A stretch of DNA of 9,921 nt from Bacteroidales bacterium (GCA_027074135.1 JALTDM010000132.1:1-9921); one strand, 5' to 3'; positions 1-7,916 are shown, counted from the first letter of the stretch. The notes: generated by a model not told the origin, from the letters alone. Numbers and translations are program-made.

Positions 1-16
1 AAAAAAAACAATAAAT

Positions 17-48
17 TATGTCCTATACAAAATAAGAATGTAAATTTG
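17..48 (+). promoter_or_regulatory. Bacteroidota-type promoter of the foldase operon
   Basis: TAAATTTG at 41-48 matches the Bacteroidota -7 box TAnnTTTG exactly. The expected -33 element (TTTG) is only loosely matched, by TATG at 17-20, with 20 bases between. Transcription would start near 53-55, giving a leader of about 30 bases before the ATG at 86. The box assignment rests on known sigma-ABfr promoter consensus; the start point is inferred. Confidence 0.6.
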
Positions 49-85
49 CAGTTGTTTTTATTTGATTCTCAAAAAACGATAAGTT

Positions 86-2092
86 ATGATTAGAAAAATT
101 GCAGGATTGGTATTGTTACTGATTGCTTATGCTTCTACAGCACAACAAAAACAAGATAAACCGTTTATAATTATTGACGGTAAAGACACAATAACTAAAA
201 ATGAATTTATCCGCATATATAAGAAAAACAACAGTATTAGCAGTGAGAATAGTAAGAGTGTTGAGGATTACTTGGATTTATTCGTTAATTTCAGGCTCAA
301 AGTAAAAGAAGCTGAGGATCAAGGGTACGATACTACACAAAGTTTTAAAAGAGAATATAATGTATATAAGAATCAACTTGTTAAACCTTATTTGGTAGAT
401 TCCATAAAATTGGAAGAACTGCTGAAAGAAGCATACAATCGTATGAAAACAGATGTGCGGGCAAGTCAGATTATGGTTTTAATGCCTAAAGATCCTACTC
501 CCGAAGATACACTTAAAGCATACAAAAAGATATGGAAAGCCTACAACGAATTAAAAAAAGGTAAAGATTTTGCAGAAGTTGCCAAGAAGTTTTCAGAAAG
601 TAAATTTACAGCTGCAAGGGGTGGCGATATGGGATGGTTCAATGTTTTAAGATATCCTTATAAATTTGAATCTGTTGCTTATAATACTCCTCTCGGTAAA
701 TTTTCTAAACCTTTTAGAACAAGAAGTGCATATCATATAGTGAAAGTTACGGGACGTAGACCTAACCGGGGACGTGTACAAGTGGCGCACATTCTTGTTG
801 CCGTTCCTTTATATTCTAATGATAAGACAGTTGAAAAGGCTAAAGCAAAAATTGACTCTATATACAATTTATTACAAAACGGTGCGGATTTTGCCGAATT
901 AGCAAAAAAATTGTCTGATGACAAAGGATCTGCATATCAAGGTGGACTTCTTAATTGGTTTGGAACAGGAGATATGGTAGAACCTTTTGAAAAAGCGGCA
1001 TTTTCTCTCAAAAATGTTGGTGATATATCAAAACCTGTTAGAACCCCTATCGGATTTCATATCTTGAAATTGATAAATGTTGCCCCAATTAAGTCTTATG
1101 AAGAAATGAAACCAGGGCTACTCACCCAACTCAAAAAAAGCGACAGATACCAACTAATAACAAAATCTAAAATTGAAAAATTGAAAAAAGAATACAACTT
1201 TTCTTACTACAAAAAAGCACTGGCAGCATTTTACAAAGCTGCAGGTGATTCTATTATGTATGGTAAACCTGACAAAGTAAAACTTGCAAAACTAAACAAG
1301 ACACTGTTTACTCTGGACGGTAAAGAATTCAGTCAACAAGAATTTGCAAAATATCTGATAGAAAAATCTAAGAAACATAGTCTCAGAAGAAAAGAAGAAG
1401 AAAACGAAAAGAAAATACCTGTGAAATTTTATATAAATGAAGAGTTTAATAAATTTGCTGATAACTTTGTAAGGAACTACGAAATAAATAAACTTCCACA
1501 AAAGGACACTGAATACAAATTTGTCTTGAAAGAATATCACGACGGCATTTTACTATTTGATATAATGGATGATATGGTTTGGAAAAAAGCCGTAAAGGAT
1601 ACTGCCGGCTTGAAGAAATTTTATGAAGAACATAAAAACAATTATTTGTATCCTGTAAGATATGAAGTAGCAAAATTTAAAGTAAATAACAAAAAAGCTG
1701 AAAAGAAACTTTTGAAATTAATCACAAAAAATACCAAAACAGATTATACCCCAGAAGAATTAGCAGACAAAATAAATACAAAATATAAAAATGCGGTATC
1801 GATTGAATATCAGGGGCTTTTTGAGAAAGGCAAAAAAACTGAAATAGACGAAGCGTTGACAAAATCAAATGGCAAAATACCTTACGTTTATCAACCAAAA
1901 GAAAATGAAATAGTTTATCTGAAGAATAAAGTTGCCCCTACTCCAAAACCTCTAAAAGAAGTAAAAGGACTTGTTGTTTCCGATTATCAAAATTATCTTG
2001 AAGCACAATGGATAAAAGAACTAAAGAAAAAACATAAAGTTTTCATAGATAAAAACGTACTCAATGAAATTAAAAAAGAATTAAATCAATAG
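86..2092 (+). CDS. Periplasmic parvulin-type peptidyl-prolyl isomerase with two PPIase domains
   Basis: Probable periplasmic foldase that isomerises X-Pro bonds and chaperones envelope proteins. Residues 1-19 form a signal peptide (RK, then a hydrophobic run, ending STA before Q20). Residues 27-50 carry the DGK-x-x-T-x-x-EF-x-R-x-Y-KKNN segment typical of the N-terminus of this Bacteroidota family. Two parvulin domains follow, at about 123-223 (GGDMGWF at 179-185, AYHIVKV at 215-221) and 230-333 (QVAHILV, GGLLNWF at 286-292, GFHILKL at 323-329). The remaining half is a Lys/Glu-rich extension to 668 residues. It contains a second DGK-EF-like segment (411-420) and a region beginning EYHDGILLF (483-491) that I recognise from family members. 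It is first in an operon with a SurA-like lipoprotein, SurA and MoxR. The family call is secure; substrates are unknown. Confidence 0.92.
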   Translation: MIRKIAGLVLLLIAYASTAQQKQDKPFIIIDGKDTITKNEFIRIYKKNNSISSENSKSVEDYLDLFVNFRLKVKEAEDQGYDTTQSFKREYNVYKNQLVKPYLVDSIKLEELLKEAYNRMKTDVRASQIMVLMPKDPTPEDTLKAYKKIWKAYNELKKGKDFAEVAKKFSESKFTAARGGDMGWFNVLRYPYKFESVAYNTPLGKFSKPFRTRSAYHIVKVTGRRPNRGRVQVAHILVAVPLYSNDKTVEKAKAKIDSIYNLLQNGADFAELAKKLSDDKGSAYQGGLLNWFGTGDMVEPFEKAAFSLKNVGDISKPVRTPIGFHILKLINVAPIKSYEEMKPGLLTQLKKSDRYQLITKSKIEKLKKEYNFSYYKKALAAFYKAAGDSIMYGKPDKVKLAKLNKTLFTLDGKEFSQQEFAKYLIEKSKKHSLRRKEEENEKKIPVKFYINEEFNKFADNFVRNYEINKLPQKDTEYKFVLKEYHDGILLFDIMDDMVWKKAVKDTAGLKKFYEEHKNNYLYPVRYEVAKFKVNNKKAEKKLLKLITKNTKTDYTPEELADKINTKYKNAVSIEYQGLFEKGKKTEIDEALTKSNGKIPYVYQPKENEIVYLKNKVAPTPKPLKEVKGLVVSDYQNYLEAQWIKELKKKHKVFIDKNVLNEIKKELNQ

Positions 2093-2101
2093 TAACTTAA
2101 A

Positions 2102-2977
2102 ATGAAGAAGTTTATAATAGCCGTTTCGAGCTTAATAATAATCCTGGCGGGCTGTAAACACAATAATGTAAACGAAAAAGATATTGTTGCCAAGGTCAAT
2201 GATGCGGTTCTGACCAAATCTGAGATTAAAGAATTGATGGAAGAAAACAACTTTAAAGGGAAAGACAGCCTGTATGTTATCAAAGCTTATGTAAGGAATT
2301 GGGTGGTAAATCAACTATTAAAACAAGAAGCCGAAAATAACCTTAACGATTTAGATAGAGCAAGAATAGAAAAACTTGTTAACGAATACAAAACAGATTT
2401 GTTCGTAAATAAATATAAACAACTGTATATCAAGCAAAAACTTGATACAGCAATTTCCGATACGGAGCTGGTATCTTTCTATCACTCATATAATTTTGAT
2501 TACAGATTGAAACAACCCATTATCAAAGCAGTAGAAGTAAAAGTTCCTAAAAGAAGTTATAAATATTATGAAATTCGTAAACTAATGAAAGATGCTGATA
2601 AAAACTTCGATGAAATAAAAAAAATATGTAGCGAACACAAATATTATCTTAGTGATTTTGGTGAGAGGTGGATTAACTTTGAGCCTTTTAAAGAAAATTA
2701 CAAAATCGAAAATAAAAATTTGCAAAAAGGTAAATTATTTATAAAAAGTGCACCGGCAGACACTTTGGTTGACGAAATGTTATATGTGTCCGATTTTATG
2801 TTGCCGGGTGACACTATACCTTACGAACTTGTAAAAGATAATTTGAAAAAAATCATATTGCACAAGAGAAAAGTTTCTTTGTTTTATCAGCTGGTAAACA
2901 ACACTTATCAAGACGCATTGAGCAACAAGAATTTTTATATAGACAAAACTTATGTTATTAAAGAAAATGAAGAATAA
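2102..2977 (+). CDS. SurA-like lipoprotein with a degenerate isomerase domain
   Basis: Predicted lipoprotein of 291 residues. The signal peptide ends in the lipobox LAGC, with C18 as the lipidated residue. Residues 28-43 (DIVAKVNDAVLTKSEI) resemble the start of the SurA N-terminal chaperone domain, and residues 118-131 (ISDTELVSFYHSYN) resemble the helix that precedes a parvulin domain in SurA. The stretch 138-256 is the right length for a parvulin domain and ends with a weak echo of the usual closing motif (PGDTIPYEL...LKKIILHK), but it lacks the H-I-L-I, GGDLGW and GFHIIKL motifs. I infer a chaperone paralogue without isomerase activity. It starts 9 bases after the upstream foldase gene and overlaps surA, so the three are probably co-transcribed. 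Such genes are usually annotated as hypothetical or as a peptidyl-prolyl isomerase. Confidence 0.8.
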   Translation: MKKFIIAVSSLIIILAGCKHNNVNEKDIVAKVNDAVLTKSEIKELMEENNFKGKDSLYVIKAYVRNWVVNQLLKQEAENNLNDLDRARIEKLVNEYKTDLFVNKYKQLYIKQKLDTAISDTELVSFYHSYNFDYRLKQPIIKAVEVKVPKRSYKYYEIRKLMKDADKNFDEIKKICSEHKYYLSDFGERWINFEPFKENYKIENKNLQKGKLFIKSAPADTLVDEMLYVSDFMLPGDTIPYELVKDNLKKIILHKRKVSLFYQLVNNTYQDALSNKNFYIDKTYVIKENEE

Positions 2978-4337
2978 AATCATAACTGTATTATTATTAA
3001 TTTTATCCATTTCAGTTTATGCACAAAAAAATGTTATAGACGAAGTTGTAGCAATCGTAGGAGATGAAATAATATTAAAATCAGACATAGAAAATCAATA
3101 CTACCAGTACAAATCATCGGGTCAAGCAGATTTTTCAACACCGGAAAAAAGAAAAGCACTAAGATGTCAAATTTTGGAACAATTCCTGTTTCAAAAATTA
3201 TTACTTAATCAAGCAAAAATTGACAGTTTGAAAGTATCCGAAACTGAAGTTCAAAACAACTTGGATAGACGAATAAATTATTTTATACAACAAATAGGCT
3301 CACAAGAAAAATTAGAACAATACTTTGGTAAAACATTACTTGAAATAAAAGCAGATCTTAAAGAACAATTAAGAAATCAAATGTTAATTGAAAAAGAACA
3401 AAATCAAATTACAAAAGATATTGATATTTCTCCGGAAGAAGTAGAAGAATGTTATAAACAAATACCGAAAGACAGCCTTAAAGTTTTCGACAGACAATAT
3501 GAAATAGCACAAATAGTAATTAAACCCAAAATTGATGATAGGGAAAAGTGGCGAATCCGTAAACAACTTGACGATATCAGACAAAAAATATTAGATGGTG
3601 GTAGCTTTGAAGCAATGGCTAGATTATATTCAGATGATTTGGAATCTGCAAAACATGGAGGTGATCTTGGGTGGGTCGGAAGAACAACTCTTGATCCTGA
3701 TTTTGCAAAAGCAGCATTTGCATTAAAAAATCCGGGAGATATTTCCAGGATAGTAGAAACAAAATTCGGTTTCCATATAATTAAGCTTGTAGAAAAACAA
3801 GGAGATCGAATACACGTAAAACATATCCTGATTAAACCTGAAATAAGCGATAACCAACTAATAAAAGCAAAAAACAAACTAGATAGTATTCGTTCTCTCA
3901 TACTTAAAGATACACTAACGTTTGCACAAGCAGCTGAAAAATATTCTGATGACGAACGAACAAAATATAATGGTGGAATAATTATGAATCCTCAAACAAA
4001 TTTAAGTCGTTTCACACTCAATGAAATAAAAGATCCGACAATGCTGGATATATTACCTAAAATGAAATCGGGTGATATTTCCACTCCTTTTTTATTTATA
4101 GATCCTGTTTCCGGAGAAAAGTCGTTAAAAATAATTCAAGTTACTAAAATTATCCCACCTCATAGAGCTAACCTTAAAGAAGATTATCAATACATAAAAA
4201 ATTTATGTCTTAACAACAAAAAACAAAAAGCACTGGATAAGTGGGTTAAAGATGAAATAAAAAATACATACATAAAAATAAATTCCGACGAATACAAAGA
4301 TTGCAAGTTCACATATAACTGGCTGAAAAAACGATAA
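2967..4337 (+). CDS. surA: SurA-like periplasmic chaperone / peptidyl-prolyl isomerase
   Basis: Periplasmic chaperone expected to escort outer-membrane proteins towards the BAM complex. I chose the ATG at 2967 (456 residues) because it gives a compact signal peptide, MKNKIITVLLLILSISVYAQ; an ATG at 2952 would add five residues (MLLKK). In the chosen numbering, the SurA N-terminal domain spans about 22-165 and begins NVIDEVVAIVGDEIILKSDIE. A well-formed parvulin domain lies at about 178-276, with AQIVI, GGDLGWV (231-237) and GFHIIKL (268-274). A second, weaker domain at about 283-395 keeps VKHILIKP and YSDD but has GGIIMNP in place of GGDLGW, and lacks a clean GFHIIKL, so it may be inactive. 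The gene overlaps the 3' end of the lipoprotein gene by 11 bases and is followed 2 bases later by moxR. Confidence 0.9.
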   Translation: MKNKIITVLLLILSISVYAQKNVIDEVVAIVGDEIILKSDIENQYYQYKSSGQADFSTPEKRKALRCQILEQFLFQKLLLNQAKIDSLKVSETEVQNNLDRRINYFIQQIGSQEKLEQYFGKTLLEIKADLKEQLRNQMLIEKEQNQITKDIDISPEEVEECYKQIPKDSLKVFDRQYEIAQIVIKPKIDDREKWRIRKQLDDIRQKILDGGSFEAMARLYSDDLESAKHGGDLGWVGRTTLDPDFAKAAFALKNPGDISRIVETKFGFHIIKLVEKQGDRIHVKHILIKPEISDNQLIKAKNKLDSIRSLILKDTLTFAQAAEKYSDDERTKYNGGIIMNPQTNLSRFTLNEIKDPTMLDILPKMKSGDISTPFLFIDPVSGEKSLKIIQVTKIIPPHRANLKEDYQYIKNLCLNNKKQKALDKWVKDEIKNTYIKINSDEYKDCKFTYNWLKKR

Positions 4338-4339
4338 AT

Positions 4340-5320
4340 ATGAAATACAGTAGTGATGTAGAAGCTATTCAAGCATTAAACGATAAATACAATCAAATAA
4401 AACAAGAACTTTCAAAAGTCATAATCGGGCAAGACGGAGTAATCCAAAACGTAATAATTTCTATTTTCGGAAACGGACATACATTGCTACTCGGTGTTCC
4501 GGGACTGGCAAAAACTCTGCTCGTTACCACACTTGCAAAGGTTTTGGGTCTTAAATACAATAGAATACAATTTACTCCCGACCTTATGCCTTCCGACATA
4601 ATTGGGACGGAAATCTTGGACAAAGACAAAAGCTTTAAATTCGTAAAAGGGCCTGTTTTTGCCAATTTCATACTCGCGGACGAAATAAACCGTACTCCGC
4701 CAAAAACACAATCGGCACTACTGGAAGCAATGCAAGAAAAAGCCATTACTGCCGCAGGGAAAAGATACGAATTAGGAAAACCATTTTTTGTACTTGCTAC
4801 ACAAAATCCTATAGAACAAGAAGGAACTTATCCTCTTCCTGAAGCACAACTTGATAGATTTATGTTCAATATAAAAGTAGATTATCCTTCCCTTGAAGAA
4901 GAAGTGGAAATTGTAAAACAGACAACAACTGTGCAAAACCAACAACCGGAAGCGGTACTTTCTGATGAAGAAATACTTTATTTCCAACATCTTATTCGCA
5001 AAATGCCCGTAAATGATAATGTGGTAAAATTTGCAGTAAAAACAGCAGTTTTCAGTCGGCCGATAGAATCAAACAAAATAGACTTTGTAAAAGAATATGT
5101 GAGTTGGGGGGCAGGACCAAGAGCGTCACAATATTTAATTATTGGTGCTAAAACGCATGCCGCACTTCAAGGCAAGTATTCTCCGGACATAGATGACATA
5201 AAAACCATTGCATACCCTGTATTAAGACACCGTATATTAAGAAACTACAAAGCTGAAGCTGAAAATATTACAAGCGAACAAATTATTGATAAACTGCTGT
5301 CAGAAGCAGAAAAAGATTAA
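4340..5320 (+). CDS. MoxR-family AAA+ ATPase
   Basis: Cytoplasmic AAA+ ATPase of the MoxR group (AAA_3 type), thought to act as a chaperone in maturing metal- or VWA-domain-containing protein complexes. Walker A is GVPGLAKT (52-59), Walker B is FILADE (110-115), sensor 1 lies in ATQNP (154-158), and the QLDRF segment (170-174) carries the expected arginine finger. The C-terminal lid includes WGAGPRASQYL (256-266), a hallmark of the family. The length of 326 residues is normal. It starts 2 bases after the surA stop codon and is last in the four-gene operon. The batABCDE / DUF58-VWA genes that often follow moxR in Bacteroidota are absent; the next gene is convergent. Its stop codon overlaps the stop codon of the opposing gene at the palindrome TTAA. 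Confidence 0.93.
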   Translation: MKYSSDVEAIQALNDKYNQIKQELSKVIIGQDGVIQNVIISIFGNGHTLLLGVPGLAKTLLVTTLAKVLGLKYNRIQFTPDLMPSDIIGTEILDKDKSFKFVKGPVFANFILADEINRTPPKTQSALLEAMQEKAITAAGKRYELGKPFFVLATQNPIEQEGTYPLPEAQLDRFMFNIKVDYPSLEEEVEIVKQTTTVQNQQPEAVLSDEEILYFQHLIRKMPVNDNVVKFAVKTAVFSRPIESNKIDFVKEYVSWGAGPRASQYLIIGAKTHAALQGKYSPDIDDIKTIAYPVLRHRILRNYKAEAENITSEQIIDKLLSEAEKD

Positions 5321-5340
5321 ACAATATTCTTGAAATATTG
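5309..5340 (-). terminator. Possible weak terminator of the panB operon inside the gene-end overlap
   Basis: CAATATT (5322-5328) and AATATTG (5334-5340) form a perfect 7-bp stem with a 5-base loop, within the last codons of the pseudouridine synthase gene. Read on the - strand the hairpin is followed by TTTAATCTTTTT (ending at 5309), which suits an intrinsic terminator. The stem has only one G-C pair, so it would be weak. On the + strand no T-run follows, so it would not obviously stop moxR transcription. Confidence 0.35.
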
Positions 5341-6006
5341 CCATAATTTATACGCCGGAAACGGTGCAATAAATATCATTTTTTCTTTTCTTACTGGATG
5401 AATGAATTCTAATTTATAAGCAAGCAGGTCAATTCCACCATCCCTGTTTGACCTTTTTGCGCCGTATTTCAGATCACCTTTTATTATATAACCAATGTGT
5501 GAAAGTTGTGCCCTTATCTGGTGATGCCTGCCAGTAAGCAATTCAACTTCTAACAAATAATATCTTTCAGATTTCCCTAATACTTTGTACTTTAGTTTTG
5601 CTTCTTTTGCACTTTGCACAGGTTTATCATAAACATAACTTTTGTTTTGCTTTTCGTTTTTCTTGATATAATTTACGAGCAAACCTTCCGGTGCTTTAGG
5701 AGCACTTTCCGTAATAGCCAAATAAGTTTTTTGAACATTCCCTTTTTTGAACATTTCATTCAGACGGGATAATGCTTTACTTGTTTTAGCATACATTACC
5801 AATCCACTAACAGGTCTGTCCAAACGATGAGTTACACCAAGAAAAACATTTCCGGACTTGTTGTACTTTTCTTTTAGGTAAAATTTCACTTTGTCGGCAA
5901 GTGTCGTATCACCGGTTTTGTCGCCTTGCACAAGCTCCCCGGGCAATTTATTCACTATAATTATGTGGTTATCTTCATAAATAACTCTTGAAACAATATC
6001 CTGCAT
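5317..6006 (-). CDS. RluA-family RNA pseudouridine synthase
   Basis: Converts uridine to pseudouridine in rRNA or tRNA. The signature HRLDRPVSGL contains the catalytic Asp (residue 63 from the chosen start). Further RluA-family features are KPPGE-like NKLPGELVQGDKTGD near the N-terminus, QKTYLAI, and LLTGRHHQIRAQLSHIG (157-173 in this numbering). There is no S4 RNA-binding domain before the catalytic domain, so this is the short Bacteroidota form of 229 residues. I chose the ATG at 6006, one base after the panB stop codon, because homologues begin close to the VIYEDNHIIIVNK segment. ATGs at 6021 and 6027 would add five or seven residues and overlap panB. The exact target base cannot be read from the sequence. 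It is co-transcribed behind panB and convergent with moxR. Confidence 0.9.
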   Translation of the reverse strand: MQDIVSRVIYEDNHIIIVNKLPGELVQGDKTGDTTLADKVKFYLKEKYNKSGNVFLGVTHRLDRPVSGLVMYAKTSKALSRLNEMFKKGNVQKTYLAITESAPKAPEGLLVNYIKKNEKQNKSYVYDKPVQSAKEAKLKYKVLGKSERYYLLEVELLTGRHHQIRAQLSHIGYIIKGDLKYGAKRSNRDGGIDLLAYKLEFIHPVRKEKMIFIAPFPAYKLWQYFKNIV

Positions 6007-6007
6007 T

Positions 6008-6811
6008 TTAGTATTGTTCATTCTCATTAGGAAAGTCCATACTTTTTACATCATCAATATAATTCCTTACTGCATCGGTAATTAAATCAAATAAATTTGC
6101 ATATCTTCTGAGGAAACGCGGTGAAAATTCTTGTGTAATTCCAAGCATATCATGCAAAACAAGTACCTGACCATCAACTTTATTACCAGCACCAATACCT
6201 ATTACAGGCATTCTCAACTGTGACGTAACTTCTTCTGCAAGTTTAGCTGGTATTTTTTCCAATACTATACTGAAACACCCTGCATTTTGCAATACATGAG
6301 CATCATTTATTAACTTTTCTGCTTCTGCTTTTTCTCTTGCCCTTACAGTATAAGTTCCGAATTTATATATACTTTGCGGAGTAAGTCCCAAATGTCCCAT
6401 AACCGGAATACCCGCGGAAATTATCCTCTTGACGGACTCTTCTATTTCTTCACCTCCTTCCATTTTTACGGCATGTGCACCTGTTTCTTTCATTATTCTA
6501 ATTGCAGATTGCAGAGCCATTTTGCTATTTCCCTGATATGTGCCGAATGGCATATCAACCACAACAAGGGCTCTTTTTACACCTCTTACCACTGAAGATG
6601 CATGATAAATCATAGCATCAAGAGTTATTGGCAATGTAGTATCAAATCCGGCCATTACATTTGATGCAGAATCACCAACAAGAATTACGTCGATACCCGC
6701 ATTATCAAGTATTTTTGCCATAGAATAGTCATAAGCAGTAAGCATGGATATTTTTTCTCCGTGAAGTTTCATTTCATTCAATACATGTGTAGTTACTTTT
6801 CTCACTTTCAT
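6008..6811 (-). CDS. panB: 3-methyl-2-oxobutanoate hydroxymethyltransferase (ketopantoate synthesis)
   Basis: PanB transfers a hydroxymethyl group from 5,10-methylenetetrahydrofolate to 2-oxoisovalerate, giving ketopantoate in pantothenate and CoA synthesis (cytoplasm, Mg-dependent). The full TIM-barrel enzyme is present at 267 residues. Visible motifs are MLTAYDY (23-29), VGDS with metal ligand D47, DMPFGTYQ with D86, KMEGG with E118, GHLGLTPQS (139-147), LEKIP with the catalytic Glu E185, and GIGAG (205-209) followed by DGQVLVLHDMLG. Positions line up with E. coli D45, D84, E114 and E181. The reading frame stays open upstream to an ATG at 6898, but those 29 residues are unlike PanB and cross the promoter region, so I place the start at 6811 (MKVRKVTTH). 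It is first in an operon with the pseudouridine synthase gene; panC and panD are not in the window. Confidence 0.95.
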   Translation of the reverse strand: MKVRKVTTHVLNEMKLHGEKISMLTAYDYSMAKILDNAGIDVILVGDSASNVMAGFDTTLPITLDAMIYHASSVVRGVKRALVVVDMPFGTYQGNSKMALQSAIRIMKETGAHAVKMEGGEEIEESVKRIISAGIPVMGHLGLTPQSIYKFGTYTVRAREKAEAEKLINDAHVLQNAGCFSIVLEKIPAKLAEEVTSQLRMPVIGIGAGNKVDGQVLVLHDMLGITQEFSPRFLRRYANLFDLITDAVRNYIDDVKSMDFPNENEQY

Positions 6812-6828
6812 TGTAAATAAAATTTTGT

Positions 6829-6836
6829 TACATTTG
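6829..6836 (+). promoter_or_regulatory. -7 box of the DUF4249-like lipoprotein gene
   Basis: TACATTTG matches TAnnTTTG exactly and is followed by CA, as at two other promoters here. Transcription would begin near 6842, about 30 bases before the ATG at 6873. No good TTTG -33 element is seen at the right distance (TTTC at 6806-6809 is the nearest). Confidence 0.5.
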
Positions 6837-6852
6837 CACAGTTTAATCAGGA

Positions 6853-6860
6853 CAAAGGTA
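6853..6860 (-). promoter_or_regulatory. -7 box of the panB operon
   Basis: The + strand reads CAAAGGTA, so the - strand reads TACCTTTG, an exact match to TAnnTTTG. Transcription would start near 6847, about 35 bases before the panB ATG at 6811, which supports that start over the longer frame from 6898. The -33 element is not clear; TTTG (+ strand CAAA at 6884-6887) lies 23 bases upstream, slightly too far. Confidence 0.5.
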
Positions 6861-6872
6861 TCATAAATTTCA

Positions 6873-7916
6873 ATGAAAAAATTCAAAAACATATTCATTT
6901 TAGCATTACTGGTATCATTATTTTCTTGTAGTACTAAGGTTGATATAAATGCACCGTGGAAAGATATTACAGTGGTTTACGGTGTGTTGAATCAGCATGA
7001 CACGATTCATTACATCAAGGTAAACAAAGCTTTTTTAGGCAATGAAAGCGCCTATGAAATGGCACAACACAGTGATTCATTGAATTATCATAATATAAAT
7101 GTTACTCTTGAAAAAGTGAATATTAATACCGGAAACATTGTTCAGGTATTTGATTTCAAAGATACTATTTTAGAAAAAGAACCTGGTATTTTTGCTACTG
7201 ACAGCAATATTGTTTATTATTACAATGGTAAAATTTTGGGAGATAACGAAAATCCGTCAGATTTCCGTTACGACTTAAAGGTTTATGTGGCAGATCGAGA
7301 TAAAAATGTCAGTGCTTCCACATTTTTATTAAATGATATTGAAATAAAAACACCACCATACAGTGATTTTTATTCAGTTCCTTTACCATCTCCTTCTCCA
7401 TTCAAAGTTACGTGGATGAGTGGAAAAGGAGCTAGGTTATATCAATTAAAAATAGTTTTTCATTATTACGAACTAACACCAACAGACACTACAGAAAAAA
7501 CAATTGAAATGTCTTTTGCACAAAAGACATCAATAAATGATGATGGTGGACAAGAATTATCAAACAGTATAAGCTTAGATGATTTTTTGAATTTTCTTGT
7601 TCAAAACATACCTGTTGACCCGAATGTGACAAGAGTGGTAAAAAAGAAAGCCATGGATTTTTATATTTACACTGGCTCGGAAGATATGTATAAATATATG
7701 CAGGTATCAACACCTACAAATAGTATGGTACAAGATAGACCATTTTATACAAATATAAAAAATGGAGTTGGACTCTTTACATCAAGGTCATATACATTGA
7801 GAGCTGGCAAAAAGATGGATAGAAAGTTCATTGATGAAATAGCTAACAATTCCAAAACACTGAATTTGAACTTTGAAGATTACGAAGTTTCAACAGTTTT
7901 TTGGGCAAATCAATAA
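6873..7916 (+). CDS. Lipoprotein resembling the DUF4249 family
   Basis: Predicted lipoprotein of 347 residues. The signal peptide MKKFKNIFILALLVSLFSC ends in the lipobox LFSC, with C19 lipidated. After the cysteine, VDINAPWKDITVVYGVLNQHDTIHYIKVNKAFLG-type sequence (23-56) resembles the opening of DUF4249 proteins, in which a beta strand ending in GVLN is followed by a strand with a K/R-x-N pattern. The C-terminal KNGVGLFTSR (296-305) also fits the NG-x-G-x-F motif seen late in that family. The rest is beta-rich and hydrophilic without recognisable catalytic residues. DUF4249 proteins have no settled function and are often near TonB-dependent receptor genes; none is visible here. The gene has its own promoter, divergent from panB, and stands alone. 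The lipoprotein call is firm; the family call is by recollection and moderate. Confidence 0.78.
   Translation: MKKFKNIFILALLVSLFSCSTKVDINAPWKDITVVYGVLNQHDTIHYIKVNKAFLGNESAYEMAQHSDSLNYHNINVTLEKVNINTGNIVQVFDFKDTILEKEPGIFATDSNIVYYYNGKILGDNENPSDFRYDLKVYVADRDKNVSASTFLLNDIEIKTPPYSDFYSVPLPSPSPFKVTWMSGKGARLYQLKIVFHYYELTPTDTTEKTIEMSFAQKTSINDDGGQELSNSISLDDFLNFLVQNIPVDPNVTRVVKKKAMDFYIYTGSEDMYKYMQVSTPTNSMVQDRPFYTNIKNGVGLFTSRSYTLRAGKKMDRKFIDEIANNSKTLNLNFEDYEVSTVFWANQ

Noticed and set aside
1..40. Poly-A run and AT-rich start of the window
   Set aside because: Too short and AT-rich to tell a terminator or repeat from background; only the promoter at 17-48 can be supported.
3452..3901. 149-codon open frame on the - strand
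   Set aside because: It lies wholly opposite surA, which has clear conserved parvulin motifs; the antisense protein has no recognisable domain or promoter.
4020..4240. Possible truncation or frameshift at the end of surA
   Set aside because: The second parvulin domain is weak but the frame is intact and the C-terminal helix region (residues about 397-456) is present, so this is divergence rather than damage.
4393..4746. 117-codon open frame on the - strand
   Set aside because: Antisense to the conserved Walker A and B region of moxR; a shadow of its codon pattern.
6812..6898. 29-residue N-terminal extension of PanB
   Set aside because: The extra residues (rich in F, I, C, N) are unlike PanB, and the segment contains the -7 boxes of both divergent promoters; the start at 6811 fits the family.
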